A DNA stretch of 64,000 nt from Roseovarius sp. (GTDB taxonomy: Bacteria > Pseudomonadota > Alphaproteobacteria > Rhodobacterales > Rhodobacteraceae), in contig JACIYT010000005.1 in the NCBI GenBank assembly GCA_014359765.1, forward strand, positions 62,001-126,000, in the 5' to 3' direction. The position numbers and the translations under genes are program-made. This document shows positions 25,882 to 35,386 of the stretch, one piece after another; position 1 is the first letter of the stretch, and the number at the start of each line of letters is the position of its first letter. The notes beneath the pieces were generated by a model that did not search any database, had not been told where the DNA came from, and saw nothing but the letters and a program-made list of their open reading frames with translations.

Positions 25882-27369
25882 ATGCTGTGGCTGATCATCA
25901 AGGTCGCCGTGTTCATCGCGCTCGTGGGGGCTGTGACATTCGGCGCCGCCTATCTGCTGGATCTTGACGGCGGCGTGCATATCGTCATGGCCGGGCTCGA
26001 GATCAACCTCACCCCGATCAAGGCGGCGATCGCGCTGGTGCTGCTGTTGCTGGCGATCTGGCTGCTCCTGCGGCTGGCGGGGTTCCTGGTGGCGGTGCTG
26101 CGCTTCGTCAACGGGGATGACACCGCGCTGTCGCGCCATTTCAGCCGCCGCCGGCAGGAAAAGGGCTATCGCGCGCTGGGCGAGGGCGTGCTGGCGCTGG
26201 CCTCGGGCGAGACGACGCGCGCCATGGCCGAGGCCGCGAAGGCCGAGAAATACCTGCACAAGCCCGCGCTCACCGATCTGATCGTGGCGCAGGCCGCCGA
26301 GATGGCGGGCGACACGGCGCGGGCCGAGGCCGCCTTCAAGCGGCTGCTCACCAATGAAAAGACCCGGTTCGTCGGGGTGCGCGGCCTGATGCGCCAGAAG
26401 CTCGAGGCCGGCGATATCGACACCGCGCTGAAGCTCGCGCGGACCGCCTTTGCCCTCAGGCCGCGCCATGGCGAGGTGCAGGACACGCTGTTGCGGCTCC
26501 AGGCCGAAACCGGCGACTGGAAGGGCGCGCGCGCCACCCTCGGGGCCAAGCTCAAACATGGTGCGCTGCCGCGCGACGTGTATCGGCGGCGCGACGCGGT
26601 GCTCGCGCTGGCAGAGGCGCGCGACGTGCTCGACGAGGGCAAGAGCATCGAGGCGCGCGAGGCGGCGATCGAGGCCAACCGGCTGTCGCCCGATCTCATT
26701 CCCGCAGCGGTGCTGGCGGCGCGCGGCTACATGGAGGCCGGCAAGCCCGCCAAGGCCGCGCGGCTGCTGACCAAGGCCTGGCTGATGCAGCCCCATCCCG
26801 ATCTCGCCGCGGCCTTTGCCGCGCTCGAACCCGACGAGACACCGCGCGCCCGGCTCAAGCGCTTCGAGAAGCTGCTCAAGCTGCATCCCGACAATCGCGA
26901 GACCCGGCTGCTGGAGGCCGAGCTGCATCTCGCCGCCGAGGATTTCCCGGCCGCGCGGCGCGCGCTCGGCGATCTGGCCGAGGTCGCGCCCGATGCGCGC
27001 GCGCTGGCGATCATGGCCGCGATCGAGCGCGGCGAGGGGTCGCCGGATGCGGTGGTCAGGGGATGGCTCGCGCGCGCGCTCGGCGCGCCGCGCGGGCCGC
27101 AATGGTGCTGCGACAATTGCCAGCATGTCCATGCCGAGTGGCGCCCGATCTGCGAGAAATGCCATTCCTTCGACACGCTGAGCTGGCGCTCGCCCGCCGA
27201 GGGGGTCGTGAGCTCGCCGACCGGCCTGGAGATGCTGCCGCTCCTCGTCGGGCCGGGGCAGGAGCCGGGCGCCGGGGATGACAGCGAAGGTGCCGAGGTG
27301 ATCGAGGCGGAAGGCGCCACCGACACGCCGGAAGATGGCGAAAGCGAACAACCGGCGAGCGCGCGCTGA
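25882..27369 (+). CDS. hemY: HemY-like TPR membrane protein with C-terminal zinc ribbon
   Basis: 495 aa. Two N-terminal membrane helices form the HemY_N domain (MLWLIIKVAVFIALVG and AAIALVLLLLAIWLLLRL), then TPR-like helical repeats across the middle. Near residue 410 there is a zinc-ribbon-like pair: CDNC and CEKC, 20 bases of protein apart. HemY was named for heme synthesis but works as a scaffold in several bacteria. The start is the ATG at 25882, preceded by GGGAGGG; it follows mic60 by 19 bases. Confidence 0.88.
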   Translation: MLWLIIKVAVFIALVGAVTFGAAYLLDLDGGVHIVMAGLEINLTPIKAAIALVLLLLAIWLLLRLAGFLVAVLRFVNGDDTALSRHFSRRRQEKGYRALGEGVLALASGETTRAMAEAAKAEKYLHKPALTDLIVAQAAEMAGDTARAEAAFKRLLTNEKTRFVGVRGLMRQKLEAGDIDTALKLARTAFALRPRHGEVQDTLLRLQAETGDWKGARATLGAKLKHGALPRDVYRRRDAVLALAEARDVLDEGKSIEAREAAIEANRLSPDLIPAAVLAARGYMEAGKPAKAARLLTKAWLMQPHPDLAAAFAALEPDETPRARLKRFEKLLKLHPDNRETRLLEAELHLAAEDFPAARRALGDLAEVAPDARALAIMAAIERGEGSPDAVVRGWLARALGAPRGPQWCCDNCQHVHAEWRPICEKCHSFDTLSWRSPAEGVVSSPTGLEMLPLLVGPGQEPGAGDDSEGAEVIEAEGATDTPEDGESEQPASAR

Positions 27370-27502
27370 GCGCGAAGGGCTGGACAAGCGCGGGCGGCTG
27401 TTGTCTGCTGGCCGGTGATACGCCCCCTTGCGGCCGGGCGGGATTGCGGGCCACGACGGTGCGGGGAATCAAGAAACGACCAACAACCGGGAGAAACGAG
27501 AC

Positions 27503-28522
27503 ATGCGCAAATTCCTGAGCTACACCGCCGTGGCGGCGATCAGCCTGGCCTTCGCCGGCGAGGCGCTGGCGACCGAGTGGAACGTCTCGGTCTGGGGCAA
27601 GCGGCGCGCCTTTACCGAGAATGTCGAGAAGCTCGCGGAGCTGGTGAGCGCGAAGACCGGCGGCGAATTCACCCTCAATATCAGCTACGGGGGCCTCTCG
27701 AACGAGCGCGAGAACCTCGACGGCATTTCCATCGGCGCCTTCGAGATGGCGCAGTTCTGCGCCGGCTACCACCCCGACAAGAACCCCTCGATCACCGTTC
27801 TGGAATTGCCCTTCCTCGGCGTCGAGACGCTCGATCAGGAGGTGGCGCTGTCGATGGCCCTCTACGAGCATCCGGCGGTCAAGGCCGATCTGGCGCGCTG
27901 GAACGCGGTGCTCCTGATGCCCACGCCGATGCCGCAATACAATTTCGTCGGTACTGGCGAGCCGCCGCGCACCCTCGACGATTACCGGGGGCTGAGCGTG
28001 CGCGCGCTCGGCGGGATTGGCAAGGCGATGGAGGCGGTGGGCGCGGTCCCCACCTCGATGTCGGCCACCGAGGTGCGGCAGGCGATGGATGGCGGCGTGG
28101 TCAGGGCGGTGAGCTTTGCGCCGCACGCGCATATGTCCTTTGGCACCATCGAGAACGCCACCTGGTGGACCGAGAACCTCAACCCCGGCACGGTGAATTG
28201 CCCGGTGGTGGTCAATGCCGACGCGCTTGCCGCGCTCTCGGAGGACGAGCGCGACGCGCTCCTGGGCTCGGTCGATGAGGCGCTCGCGCATTACCTCGAC
28301 TATTATCAGAACGAGACCCTCGCGGCCTGGGGGCCCGCGCTCCAGGAGCGCGGGATCGAGGTGATCACCTATGACGATGCCACGATCGCGGCCTTTGCCG
28401 AAACCGTGGCCGGACCCGCGGCCGAGGCCTGGATCAGGGAAAATGCCGCGCGCGGCCTGCCGGCGCAGGAGCTTTACGATTTCGTGACGGCCAAGCTGGC
28501 CGAGATCAAGGGCGGCTCCTGA
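27503..28522 (+). CDS. dctP: TRAP transporter substrate-binding protein (DctP family)
   Basis: 339 aa. A signal peptide (cleavage after ...AGEALA) exports it to the periplasm. The domain has the TRAP pattern with the ligand arginine in SVRALGGIGKAMEAVG and the DYRG loop. It binds an organic acid; the class cannot be told from sequence. The stop is followed by a hairpin and then dctQ. Confidence 0.9.
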   Translation: MRKFLSYTAVAAISLAFAGEALATEWNVSVWGKRRAFTENVEKLAELVSAKTGGEFTLNISYGGLSNERENLDGISIGAFEMAQFCAGYHPDKNPSITVLELPFLGVETLDQEVALSMALYEHPAVKADLARWNAVLLMPTPMPQYNFVGTGEPPRTLDDYRGLSVRALGGIGKAMEAVGAVPTSMSATEVRQAMDGGVVRAVSFAPHAHMSFGTIENATWWTENLNPGTVNCPVVVNADALAALSEDERDALLGSVDEALAHYLDYYQNETLAAWGPALQERGIEVITYDDATIAAFAETVAGPAAEAWIRENAARGLPAQELYDFVTAKLAEIKGGS

Positions 28523-28528
28523 TCCGTC

Positions 28529-28560
28529 CGGCCCGCCGCCCCGATACGGCGGGCCGTTTT
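28529..28560 (+). terminator. Hairpin with T-run between dctP and dctQ
   Basis: CGGCCCGCCG (28529-28538), 8-base loop, CGGCGGGCCG (28547-28556), then TTTT. A perfect 10-base-pair stem. It is probably a partial terminator or 3' stabiliser giving more binding protein than membrane protein. Confidence 0.75.
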
Positions 28561-28587
28561 CCTTTGCGTGGATGAAGGAGGCAGCGC

Positions 28588-29220
28588 ATGGCCGGTGCGG
28601 CAACGGTTCTTGCCGATGACAGCCCGCTGAGCCGGGCCGATCGCGCGCTCTACCGCGTGGAGACCGCGCTCGCGCTGCTGAGCGGGCTGGCGGTGTTCTC
28701 GCTGATGGTGCTGGCCGTGGTCTCGGTGGGGGGGCGCAATTTCTTCAACCAGCCATTGCGCGGCTATGTGGACTGGATCGAGCAGATCATGCCGCTGATC
28801 GCCTTCATGGCCGTGTCCTACGCGCAGCGCGACGGCGGGCATATCCGCATGGATATCGTGGTGGGGCTGCTGCGGGGGCGGGCGCTCTGGCTGGTGGAGC
28901 TGATGACCACGCTGGCGGTGCTGGCGCTGATGGTGCTCATGGTCTGGGGGAGCTGGGCGCATTTCGACCGCAGCTTCGACTGGAACGCGCCGCTGTGGAG
29001 CCGCGACAGCACGATCGACATCGGCCTGCCGGTCTGGCCTGCCAAGCTCCTCGCGCCGGTCGCCTTTTCGGTGCTGTCGCTGCGGCTGGTGTTGCAGGTC
29101 CTGGGGTTCGGGCGGGCCTTCGTCACCGGGGCAGAGCGCCCGGTGGCGGTGCCGCTCATCGAGGATGCCGCGACACAGGCGGCACGCGAGGCCGCGCATG
29201 TCGGCGGGCGCGAGGATTGA
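28588..29220 (+). CDS. dctQ: TRAP transporter small membrane subunit DctQ
   Basis: 210 aa with four membrane helices. AAGGAGG precedes the ATG by 7 bases. The central segment (NFFNQPLRGYVDWIEQIMPLI) matches the DctQ consensus with its conserved Trp. Works with DctM in sodium-coupled uptake. Confidence 0.9.
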   Translation: MAGAATVLADDSPLSRADRALYRVETALALLSGLAVFSLMVLAVVSVGGRNFFNQPLRGYVDWIEQIMPLIAFMAVSYAQRDGGHIRMDIVVGLLRGRALWLVELMTTLAVLALMVLMVWGSWAHFDRSFDWNAPLWSRDSTIDIGLPVWPAKLLAPVAFSVLSLRLVLQVLGFGRAFVTGAERPVAVPLIEDAATQAAREAAHVGGRED

Positions 29221-29232
29221 GGGGCAGGACGC

Positions 29233-30633
29233 ATGGAACCCATTGATATCGGGATTATCGTCACCGGCCTCATGCTGGTGGTCGTGGTTCTGGGAATGCG
29301 CGTGGCCTATGCGGCGGCGCTGGCAGGGCTCGTGGGGCTCGTCTGGATCTTCTGGTCGCGCAAGGGCTATGCGGGCGACGAATTCCTCTGGGCGCTGACG
29401 GTCGCGGTCAAGACCGCAGGCCAGGTCCCCCATTCCAAGGTCAGCTCACAGGCGCTGAGCCTCATTCCCACCTTCATCCTGATCGGCTATCTCGCCTATT
29501 ACGCGGGGCTCACCAAGGCGCTGTTCGAGGCGGCGAAACGCTGGGTCGCCTGGGTGCCGGGGGGGCTTGCGGTGGCCACCGTGTTCTCCAGCGCGGGCTT
29601 TGCCGCCGTCTCGGGGGCGAGCGTGGCAACGGCGGCGGTATTCGCGCGCATCGCCATCCCCGAGATGCTCCGGATCGGCTATGACAAGCGCTTCGCGGCC
29701 GGTGTCGTGGCGGCGGGGGGCACATTGGCCTCGCTCATCCCGCCCTCGGCGCTGCTGGTGATCTACGCGATCATCGTCGAGCAGGACGTGGGCAAGCTCT
29801 TGCTGGCGGGCTTTGTTCCGGGCGTCTTTTCGGCGTTTGTCTATGCGCTCCTGATCGTCGGTCTGGCGCTCACCATCAAGGGGTTCGGCCCGCCGGTGGG
29901 GGGCTTTACCTGGCGTGAACGGCTGATCGCGCTGCCACCCGCCCTGCCCATCGTCTTCGTCGTCGTGACGATCATCTTCTTCGTCTATAACCCGTTTGGC
30001 GGCGATGCCTGGGGCACGCCGACCGAGGGCGGCGCGATCGGCGCCTTCGTGGTCTTCCTGATGGCGGTCTGGCGCGGGATGCGCTGGCCGGAACTCAAGG
30101 ACGCGCTCCTCGAGACGGCCAAGCTCTCGGCGATGATCTTCACGATCATCTGGGGGGTGCTGGTCTATGTGCGTTTCCTGGGCTTTGCCGACCTGCCCCA
30201 TGCCTTTGCCGACTGGATCACCTCGCTCACGCTCTCGCCGATGCTGATCCTGATCTGCATCCTGCTGGCCTATGCGGTGCTGGGGATGTTCATGGACGCG
30301 ATCGGGATGCTGCTGCTGACGCTGCCGGTGGTCTATCCGGCGGTGATGGCGCTCAATGGCGGCCCCCATGTGAGCGCCGCCGACGCGGCCTTTGGCATGT
30401 CGGCGCAGATGTGCGCGATCTGGTTCGGGATCCTGGTCGTGAAGATGGCCGAATTCTGCCTGATCACGCCCCCCATCGGGCTCAACTGTTTCGTGGTGGC
30501 GGGCGTGCGCCCCGATCTCAGCGTGCAGGACGTGTTTCGCGGCGTCATGCCCTTCTTCGTCGCCGATGCCGTGACCATTGCGCTGCTCGTGGCCTTTCCG
30601 GCGATCGTGCTCTGGCTGCCGGGGCTGGCGTGA
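29233..30633 (+). CDS. dctM: TRAP transporter large membrane subunit DctM
   Basis: 466 aa, about 12 helices. Conserved SIPPSALLVIYAII-like segment (here LIPPSALLVIYAIIVEQ) and the closing VVKMAEFCLITPPIGLN are diagnostic of DctM. It is the sodium-driven translocator of the transporter encoded with dctP/dctQ. Confidence 0.95.
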   Translation: MEPIDIGIIVTGLMLVVVVLGMRVAYAAALAGLVGLVWIFWSRKGYAGDEFLWALTVAVKTAGQVPHSKVSSQALSLIPTFILIGYLAYYAGLTKALFEAAKRWVAWVPGGLAVATVFSSAGFAAVSGASVATAAVFARIAIPEMLRIGYDKRFAAGVVAAGGTLASLIPPSALLVIYAIIVEQDVGKLLLAGFVPGVFSAFVYALLIVGLALTIKGFGPPVGGFTWRERLIALPPALPIVFVVVTIIFFVYNPFGGDAWGTPTEGGAIGAFVVFLMAVWRGMRWPELKDALLETAKLSAMIFTIIWGVLVYVRFLGFADLPHAFADWITSLTLSPMLILICILLAYAVLGMFMDAIGMLLLTLPVVYPAVMALNGGPHVSAADAAFGMSAQMCAIWFGILVVKMAEFCLITPPIGLNCFVVAGVRPDLSVQDVFRGVMPFFVADAVTIALLVAFPAIVLWLPGLA

Positions 30634-30653
30634 AATCGTGAAAACTTGAGGTG

Positions 30654-30668
30654 TTAACGGCCTCTTAA
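30654..30668 (+). promoter_or_regulatory. CtrA-binding site upstream of motB
   Basis: TTAACGGCCTCTTAA is an exact TTAA-N7-TTAA CtrA box, 45 bases before the motB ATG. CtrA controls flagellar genes in the Rhodobacterales. Confidence 0.8.
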
Positions 30669-30713
30669 TCGCCCGCGTGCTAAGCCTTTCCCCGGGTGAG
30701 AAAGGTGGTGGGA

Positions 30714-31550
30714 ATGGACGCGCGCAGCAATGCCGCGCCGGTCATCATCAAACGGAAAAAGGTCGTCGCGGGCGGCGGACATCACGGTGGGGCGTGGAAG
30801 GTCGCCTATGCCGATTTCGTGACCGCGATGATGGCGTTTTTCCTGCTGATGTGGCTTCTGGGCGCGACGACCGAAAAACAACGCAAGGGAATTGCCGATT
30901 ATTTCAATCCGACGGCACCGGTGAACCGGGTCTCGGGCGGCGGCAGCGGTGCGTTCGGCGGCGATTCGGTGCTTTCCGAGCAGACCCTCTCCCAGAGCGG
31001 CAGCGGCGCCTCGAGCCTGCACAGCACCGAGAGCCGCCAGGCGCGGGGCGATCTCGGGGTGGCGGAATCCGGCGCGGCGAAGGACGAGGTGACCTTCGCC
31101 GAGCTGGAGGAGGCGCTGCGCGCGCGCAGCGGCGAGAGCCTCGCCTCGGACGGGATCCTGCGCCATATCGTGACGCGCGTGACCGACGAGGGGCTGATCA
31201 TCGAGATTTCCGATCTCGCGGGGGCGGCGCTCTTCGAGGGCGAGGGGCCGGAGCCGACCGCGCTCCTGCGAGACATCGCCGCGCTGGTCGGCTCGGTGGT
31301 GGCGCTGACGCGCAACGATCTGGCGATTGCCGGCCATACCCGCGCGCGGCCGGTGATTCTCGCCGATAACCCGGTCTGGGATCTCTCCGCCGCGCGCGCC
31401 AACCGGATGCGTCTCCTGCTCGAGGAGGCGGGACTGTCTTCCGCGCGAATGCGGCGTGTCACAGGCCATGCCGACCGCTCGCCGGTCACCGCCAACCCGA
31501 TGGATCCGCGCAACAATCGGCTGGAGGTGATCGTCCTGCGAACGCCCTGA
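30714..31550 (+). CDS. motB: Flagellar motor stator protein MotB-like
   Basis: 278 aa. The membrane helix ADFVTAMMAFFLLMWLLG carries the proton-binding Asp (residue 34) and the N-terminal basic segment is typical. The C-terminal OmpA-like domain (GHTRARPV, GHADRSPV, NPMDPRNNRLEV) binds peptidoglycan. The start is chosen at ATG 30714 with AAAGG nearby; a GTG at 30696 also opens the frame. motA is not adjacent. Confidence 0.9.
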   Translation: MDARSNAAPVIIKRKKVVAGGGHHGGAWKVAYADFVTAMMAFFLLMWLLGATTEKQRKGIADYFNPTAPVNRVSGGGSGAFGGDSVLSEQTLSQSGSGASSLHSTESRQARGDLGVAESGAAKDEVTFAELEEALRARSGESLASDGILRHIVTRVTDEGLIIEISDLAGAALFEGEGPEPTALLRDIAALVGSVVALTRNDLAIAGHTRARPVILADNPVWDLSAARANRMRLLLEEAGLSSARMRRVTGHADRSPVTANPMDPRNNRLEVIVLRTP

Positions 31551-31577
31551 AGGCGGGAATGCGGACAAGTTTAGGCA

Positions 31578-31592
31578 TTAGCGGCCTGTTAA
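31578..31592 (+). promoter_or_regulatory. CtrA-like site upstream of flgE
   Basis: TTAGCGGCCTGTTAA, one base off TTAA-N7-TTAA, 58 bases before the flgE ATG. The spacer starts with CGGCCT exactly as in the motB box. Confidence 0.7.
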
Positions 31593-31650
31593 TGGAAGGC
31601 GCGTATGACTGGCATCACAACGATTGTCGATCCAGTTGAAAGGCGCGTCC

Positions 31651-32952
31651 ATGACGATTTCTTCCTCCCTGAACGCGAGCGTCGCGGGGCTCAATGCCAA
31701 TGCCACGCGCCTCGCCGCGATTTCAGACAACATCGCCAATTCCTCGACCTTCGGCTACCGCCGGGTCGAGACCAGTTTCGATTCGATGATCCTCTCCGAT
31801 GGCGGGCCGACCTATGCCGCAGGCGGGGTGCGGGCCACCACCGAACGGCTGATCGACCAGGGCGGCGCGCTGGTGACCACCGCGAACCCCACCGATCTGT
31901 CGGTGCGCGGTCGCGGGTTCATCCCCGTCGCGCTCAGCAGTGATCTCGAGGTGGCCAATGGCCAGCCGCCGCTGCTGCTGACCACGACCGGCTCCTTTCG
32001 CACCGATTCGGAGGGGCGTCTGGTCACCGCTTCGGGGCTGACGCTCATGGGCTGGCCCGCCAATCCCGACGGCTCGATTCCCGCCTTCCCGCGCGATACC
32101 GCCGAGGGGCTGGTGCCGGTGCGGGTCAATGTCAATCAGCTCACGGGCGAGCCGACCACGGCCATCAACCTCGGGGTCAACCTGCCCGCAACCGAGACCG
32201 ATGCCGGCGCGACCGGCATGCCGAGGGACCTTTCGATCGAGTATTTCGACAATCTCGGTCGCTCCGAAACGGTGCTCGTCTCGTTCGCGCCTGTCGTGCC
32301 CGCGACCGGGAGCTCGAATTCCTGGACCATGACGCTCCACGATTCGGCGCAAAACGATGCCGTGATCGGTCAATACACGCTCGAATTCGACGATTCGCGC
32401 GCGGCGGGCGGCACCTTGAGCAATGTCACCACCGTGAGCGGCGGCCCCTACGATCCGGCGACGGGGCGGTTGATCGTCTCCGTCGAGGGCGGACCGATGG
32501 AGATCAATATCGGGCGCCCGGGCTCCTCGGACGGCCTGACCCAGCTTTCCGACAGCTTCGCGCCGCTCTCCATTTCCAAGGACGGATCGCCCGTGGGCAA
32601 CATGGTCTCGGTCGAGGTGGATGCCAACGGCTTCGTCCATGCCACCTTTGATACCGGGGCAACGCGGACCATCTTTCAGGTGCCGCTGGTCGATCTGCCC
32701 AACCCCAACGGCTTGGTGGCCCTCGACCGGCAGACCTACCGGCCTTCGATCGAGAGCGGTTCGTTCTTCCTGTGGGATGCGGGCGACGGGCCGACCGGCG
32801 ACATGGTCGCCTTCTCGCGGCAGGAATCGGCGACCGATGTGGCGCGTGAACTGACCGACATGATCCAGACGCAGCGCGCCTATTCGTCGAACGCGCGGGT
32901 GGTGCAGACCGTGAACGAGATGCTTCAGGAAACCACCAACATGATCCGCTGA
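31651..32952 (+). CDS. flgE: Flagellar hook protein FlgE
   Basis: 433 aa. The rod/hook N-terminal signature SVAGLNANATRLAAISDNIAN and the C-terminal VVQTVNEMLQETTNMIR (flg_bbr_C) are intact. The ATG at 31651 is preceded by GAAAGG, and this start gives the usual MTISSSLNASVAGL beginning. First in an flgE–flgK–flgL–flgI unit. Confidence 0.93.
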   Translation: MTISSSLNASVAGLNANATRLAAISDNIANSSTFGYRRVETSFDSMILSDGGPTYAAGGVRATTERLIDQGGALVTTANPTDLSVRGRGFIPVALSSDLEVANGQPPLLLTTTGSFRTDSEGRLVTASGLTLMGWPANPDGSIPAFPRDTAEGLVPVRVNVNQLTGEPTTAINLGVNLPATETDAGATGMPRDLSIEYFDNLGRSETVLVSFAPVVPATGSSNSWTMTLHDSAQNDAVIGQYTLEFDDSRAAGGTLSNVTTVSGGPYDPATGRLIVSVEGGPMEINIGRPGSSDGLTQLSDSFAPLSISKDGSPVGNMVSVEVDANGFVHATFDTGATRTIFQVPLVDLPNPNGLVALDRQTYRPSIESGSFFLWDAGDGPTGDMVAFSRQESATDVARELTDMIQTQRAYSSNARVVQTVNEMLQETTNMIR

Positions 32953-32981
32953 TCGCGCAATCCACCTGAAGGAGCCGAAAC

Positions 32982-34373
32982 ATGAGCCTCTCCTCCGCCC
33001 TCGGAAGCGCCCTGAGCGGGCTTGCGGCGAATGCCCGCAGGACCGATGTCATCGCCGGCAACCTGGCCAATGCGCTGACGCCCGGCTATGCCCCGCGCGC
33101 GCTTGGTGCGGAGGCGAGGCTCGATGGCGGGGTGCGCGTGAGCGGGATCGCGCGTCAGCTCGATCCGGTGATCCTGGGCGACCGGCGGCTGGCCGACAGC
33201 GCCTCGGCCGGGGCCGCGGCGCGCGCCGATTTCGCGGCGTCGCTCGCCCGCGCGCTGCCCTCGGCGGACGTGCCCGGCAGCCTGACGGAGCGGCTCTCGC
33301 GGTTCGAGGCGGCGCTCGTGACGGCGACGGCCCGGCCCGAGGACGATCTGCGCCTCGATGCCGTCCTGCGCGAGGCGGACGGGCTGGCGCGGGCGCTCAA
33401 TGCGGCCTCCGCCGAGATCGACATCCTGCGTTCGCGCGCGGATGCGCAGATCGCACAGGCGGTCGAGCATGTGAATGGTGGCCTCGCGCGGGTCGAGGAG
33501 CTCAACGCGCGCATCGTCACGGCAAGAAGCACGGGGCAGGACACGGCCACGCTCGAGGATCTGCGCCAGTCCGAAATCGACGCGCTGGCGGAATACATGC
33601 CGCTGCGCCAGCTCGACCGTTCGGGAGGGGCGGTGGCGCTGGTGACGACGGGCGGGGCGCTTCTCCTCGATGGGCGGGCAGCGGAGATCGCGTTTGAGCC
33701 CACCCGCATCGTGACCGCCCGGATGAGCCTTTCGGACGGGCAGCTCTCCGGTCTGCGGATCGACGGGCGGGAGGTTCCCGCGACCGATGCCGGCCCGCTG
33801 GGCGGGGGGCGTCTGGGTGCGCTCTTCGACAATCGGGACCGGCTGGGCCCCGAGGCCGGGGCCGCGCTCGACGAGGTGGCGCGCGTATTGATCGAGCGGG
33901 TCGAGGCCCTCACACCGCCGCCCATACCCGGCCTTTTCACCGATGCCGGCGCGCGGCTCGACCCGACCGAAACCACCGGTCTGGCCGGGCGGATCGCGCT
34001 CACGCCGGCTGTCGATCCCGAGCGGGGCGGCGCGCTCTTCCGGTTGCGCGATGGTCTCGAGGCCGGCGCACCCGGCGGCCCGGCCGATGCGCCCTATCTG
34101 AACGCCCTGATCGCATCCCTGGCGGGGCCTGGCTCTGTCTCGGGGGCGGTTTCCGCGCTTGAGGGTGCGGTGGCCCAGACCCGCCTTGCCGCAGAGGACG
34201 CGGTGAGCTTTGCCTTCACGCGCGCGGGGGCGCTGCGCCTGATCGAACTGGAGGGCGGCGTTGACAGCGATGCGGAGCTGCAGCGGCTGCTGCTCGTCGA
34301 ACAGGCCTTTGCGGCCAATGCCCGCATGATCCAGACGATCGACGACATGATGCAAACCCTCCTGAGGATATGA
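32982..34373 (+). CDS. flgK: Flagellar hook-associated protein 1
   Basis: 463 aa, shorter than enterobacterial FlgK as in other Rhodobacterales. Has the N-terminal ALSGLAANARRTDVIAGNLAN motif and the C-terminal LLLVEQAFAANARMIQTIDDMMQTLL helix typical of hook-junction proteins. GAAGGAG precedes the start by 8 bases. Its stop lies inside the flgL start region. Confidence 0.9.
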   Translation: MSLSSALGSALSGLAANARRTDVIAGNLANALTPGYAPRALGAEARLDGGVRVSGIARQLDPVILGDRRLADSASAGAAARADFAASLARALPSADVPGSLTERLSRFEAALVTATARPEDDLRLDAVLREADGLARALNAASAEIDILRSRADAQIAQAVEHVNGGLARVEELNARIVTARSTGQDTATLEDLRQSEIDALAEYMPLRQLDRSGGAVALVTTGGALLLDGRAAEIAFEPTRIVTARMSLSDGQLSGLRIDGREVPATDAGPLGGGRLGALFDNRDRLGPEAGAALDEVARVLIERVEALTPPPIPGLFTDAGARLDPTETTGLAGRIALTPAVDPERGGALFRLRDGLEAGAPGGPADAPYLNALIASLAGPGSVSGAVSALEGAVAQTRLAAEDAVSFAFTRAGALRLIELEGGVDSDAELQRLLLVEQAFAANARMIQTIDDMMQTLLRI

Positions 34374-34375
34374 CC

Positions 34376-35386
34376 ATGACAGTGCAATCCATCGGCGATC
34401 TGGCACGGGATTTCGTGCAGCGCAGGCAGGCGGTTTCGCTCGCGCGCGAGATGGGCCGCCTGACGCAGGAGGTCTCGACCGGGCAGGTGGCCGATGTCGC
34501 GCGGCACCTGTCGGGCCATCTTGCGCCACTTGCGGATATCGACCGCGCGCTGGCCCTGGCCGAGGTTCGGGGCGGGGCGGCGCGACTTGCGGCGACCGAT
34601 GCCGCGCTCATGCAGGCATCGCTCGGGCGCGTTCAGAGCGAGGCCCAGGGTCTGGCCGAAACGGCGTTGTCGGTATCGACCACCGGCGGGACGGTGTCGT
34701 TGCCCCTCCTCGCCGAAGAGGCGCGCGGCGCCCTCACGGCCATGATTGGCGCGCTCAATGGAAATTCGGCGGACAGGGCGCTTTTTGCGGGTGACCGGAG
34801 CGATGTGGCGCCGCTTGCAGATGCCGATACGCTGCTCGCGCAATTGCGCACGGCATTGGCTGGCGCGCCGGATCAGGCGGCGGTGAGCGCGGCGCTCGAT
34901 GCGTTCTTCGATGCGCCCGGCGGGGTCTTCGAGAGCACGATCTATCGCGGCGGGGCGGGCTCTTCTGCGGGGGTTTCGCTTGGCGCGGGCGAGACGGTGG
35001 CGTTGCGCATCCGGGCCGACGATGCCGCGCTCCGCGCCCAGATCAAGAGCACCGCCATGGCGGCGCTGATCGCCGATGAGAGCCTTCCGCTGAGCGCCGC
35101 CGAGCGACAGGAGACGGCCGGGATGCTCGGTCGGGATCTCCTCGCGGGTCAGGCCGGGGTGATCGGGTTGCGCGCGCAACTCGGCAGCGCCGAGGCGCGC
35201 ATCGCCGCGGCCGAGAGCCGCCTCGGCGCCGAAAGGACCAGCCTTGCCATCGCACGCAACGATCTGGTTTCGGCGGATATCTACGCCGCAGCCACGGCGC
35301 TCGAAGGGGTGCAGTTCCAGCTCGAGGCGCTTTACACGATCACCGCGCGCACGGCGCGGCTCAATCTTGCGGCCTTCCTGTCATGA
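34376..35386 (+). CDS. flgL: Flagellar hook-associated protein 3
   Basis: 336 aa flagellin-like hook–filament junction protein: N- and C-terminal coiled segments (RQAVSLAREMGRLTQEVSTG and EGVQFQLEALYTITARTARL) flank the variable core. Start chosen at ATG 34376 because GAGG lies 8 bases upstream; ATG 34370, which overlaps the flgK stop, would leave only 2 bases to that site. Overlaps flgI (ATGA). Confidence 0.85.
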   Translation: MTVQSIGDLARDFVQRRQAVSLAREMGRLTQEVSTGQVADVARHLSGHLAPLADIDRALALAEVRGGAARLAATDAALMQASLGRVQSEAQGLAETALSVSTTGGTVSLPLLAEEARGALTAMIGALNGNSADRALFAGDRSDVAPLADADTLLAQLRTALAGAPDQAAVSAALDAFFDAPGGVFESTIYRGGAGSSAGVSLGAGETVALRIRADDAALRAQIKSTAMAALIADESLPLSAAERQETAGMLGRDLLAGQAGVIGLRAQLGSAEARIAAAESRLGAERTSLAIARNDLVSADIYAAATALEGVQFQLEALYTITARTARLNLAAFLS

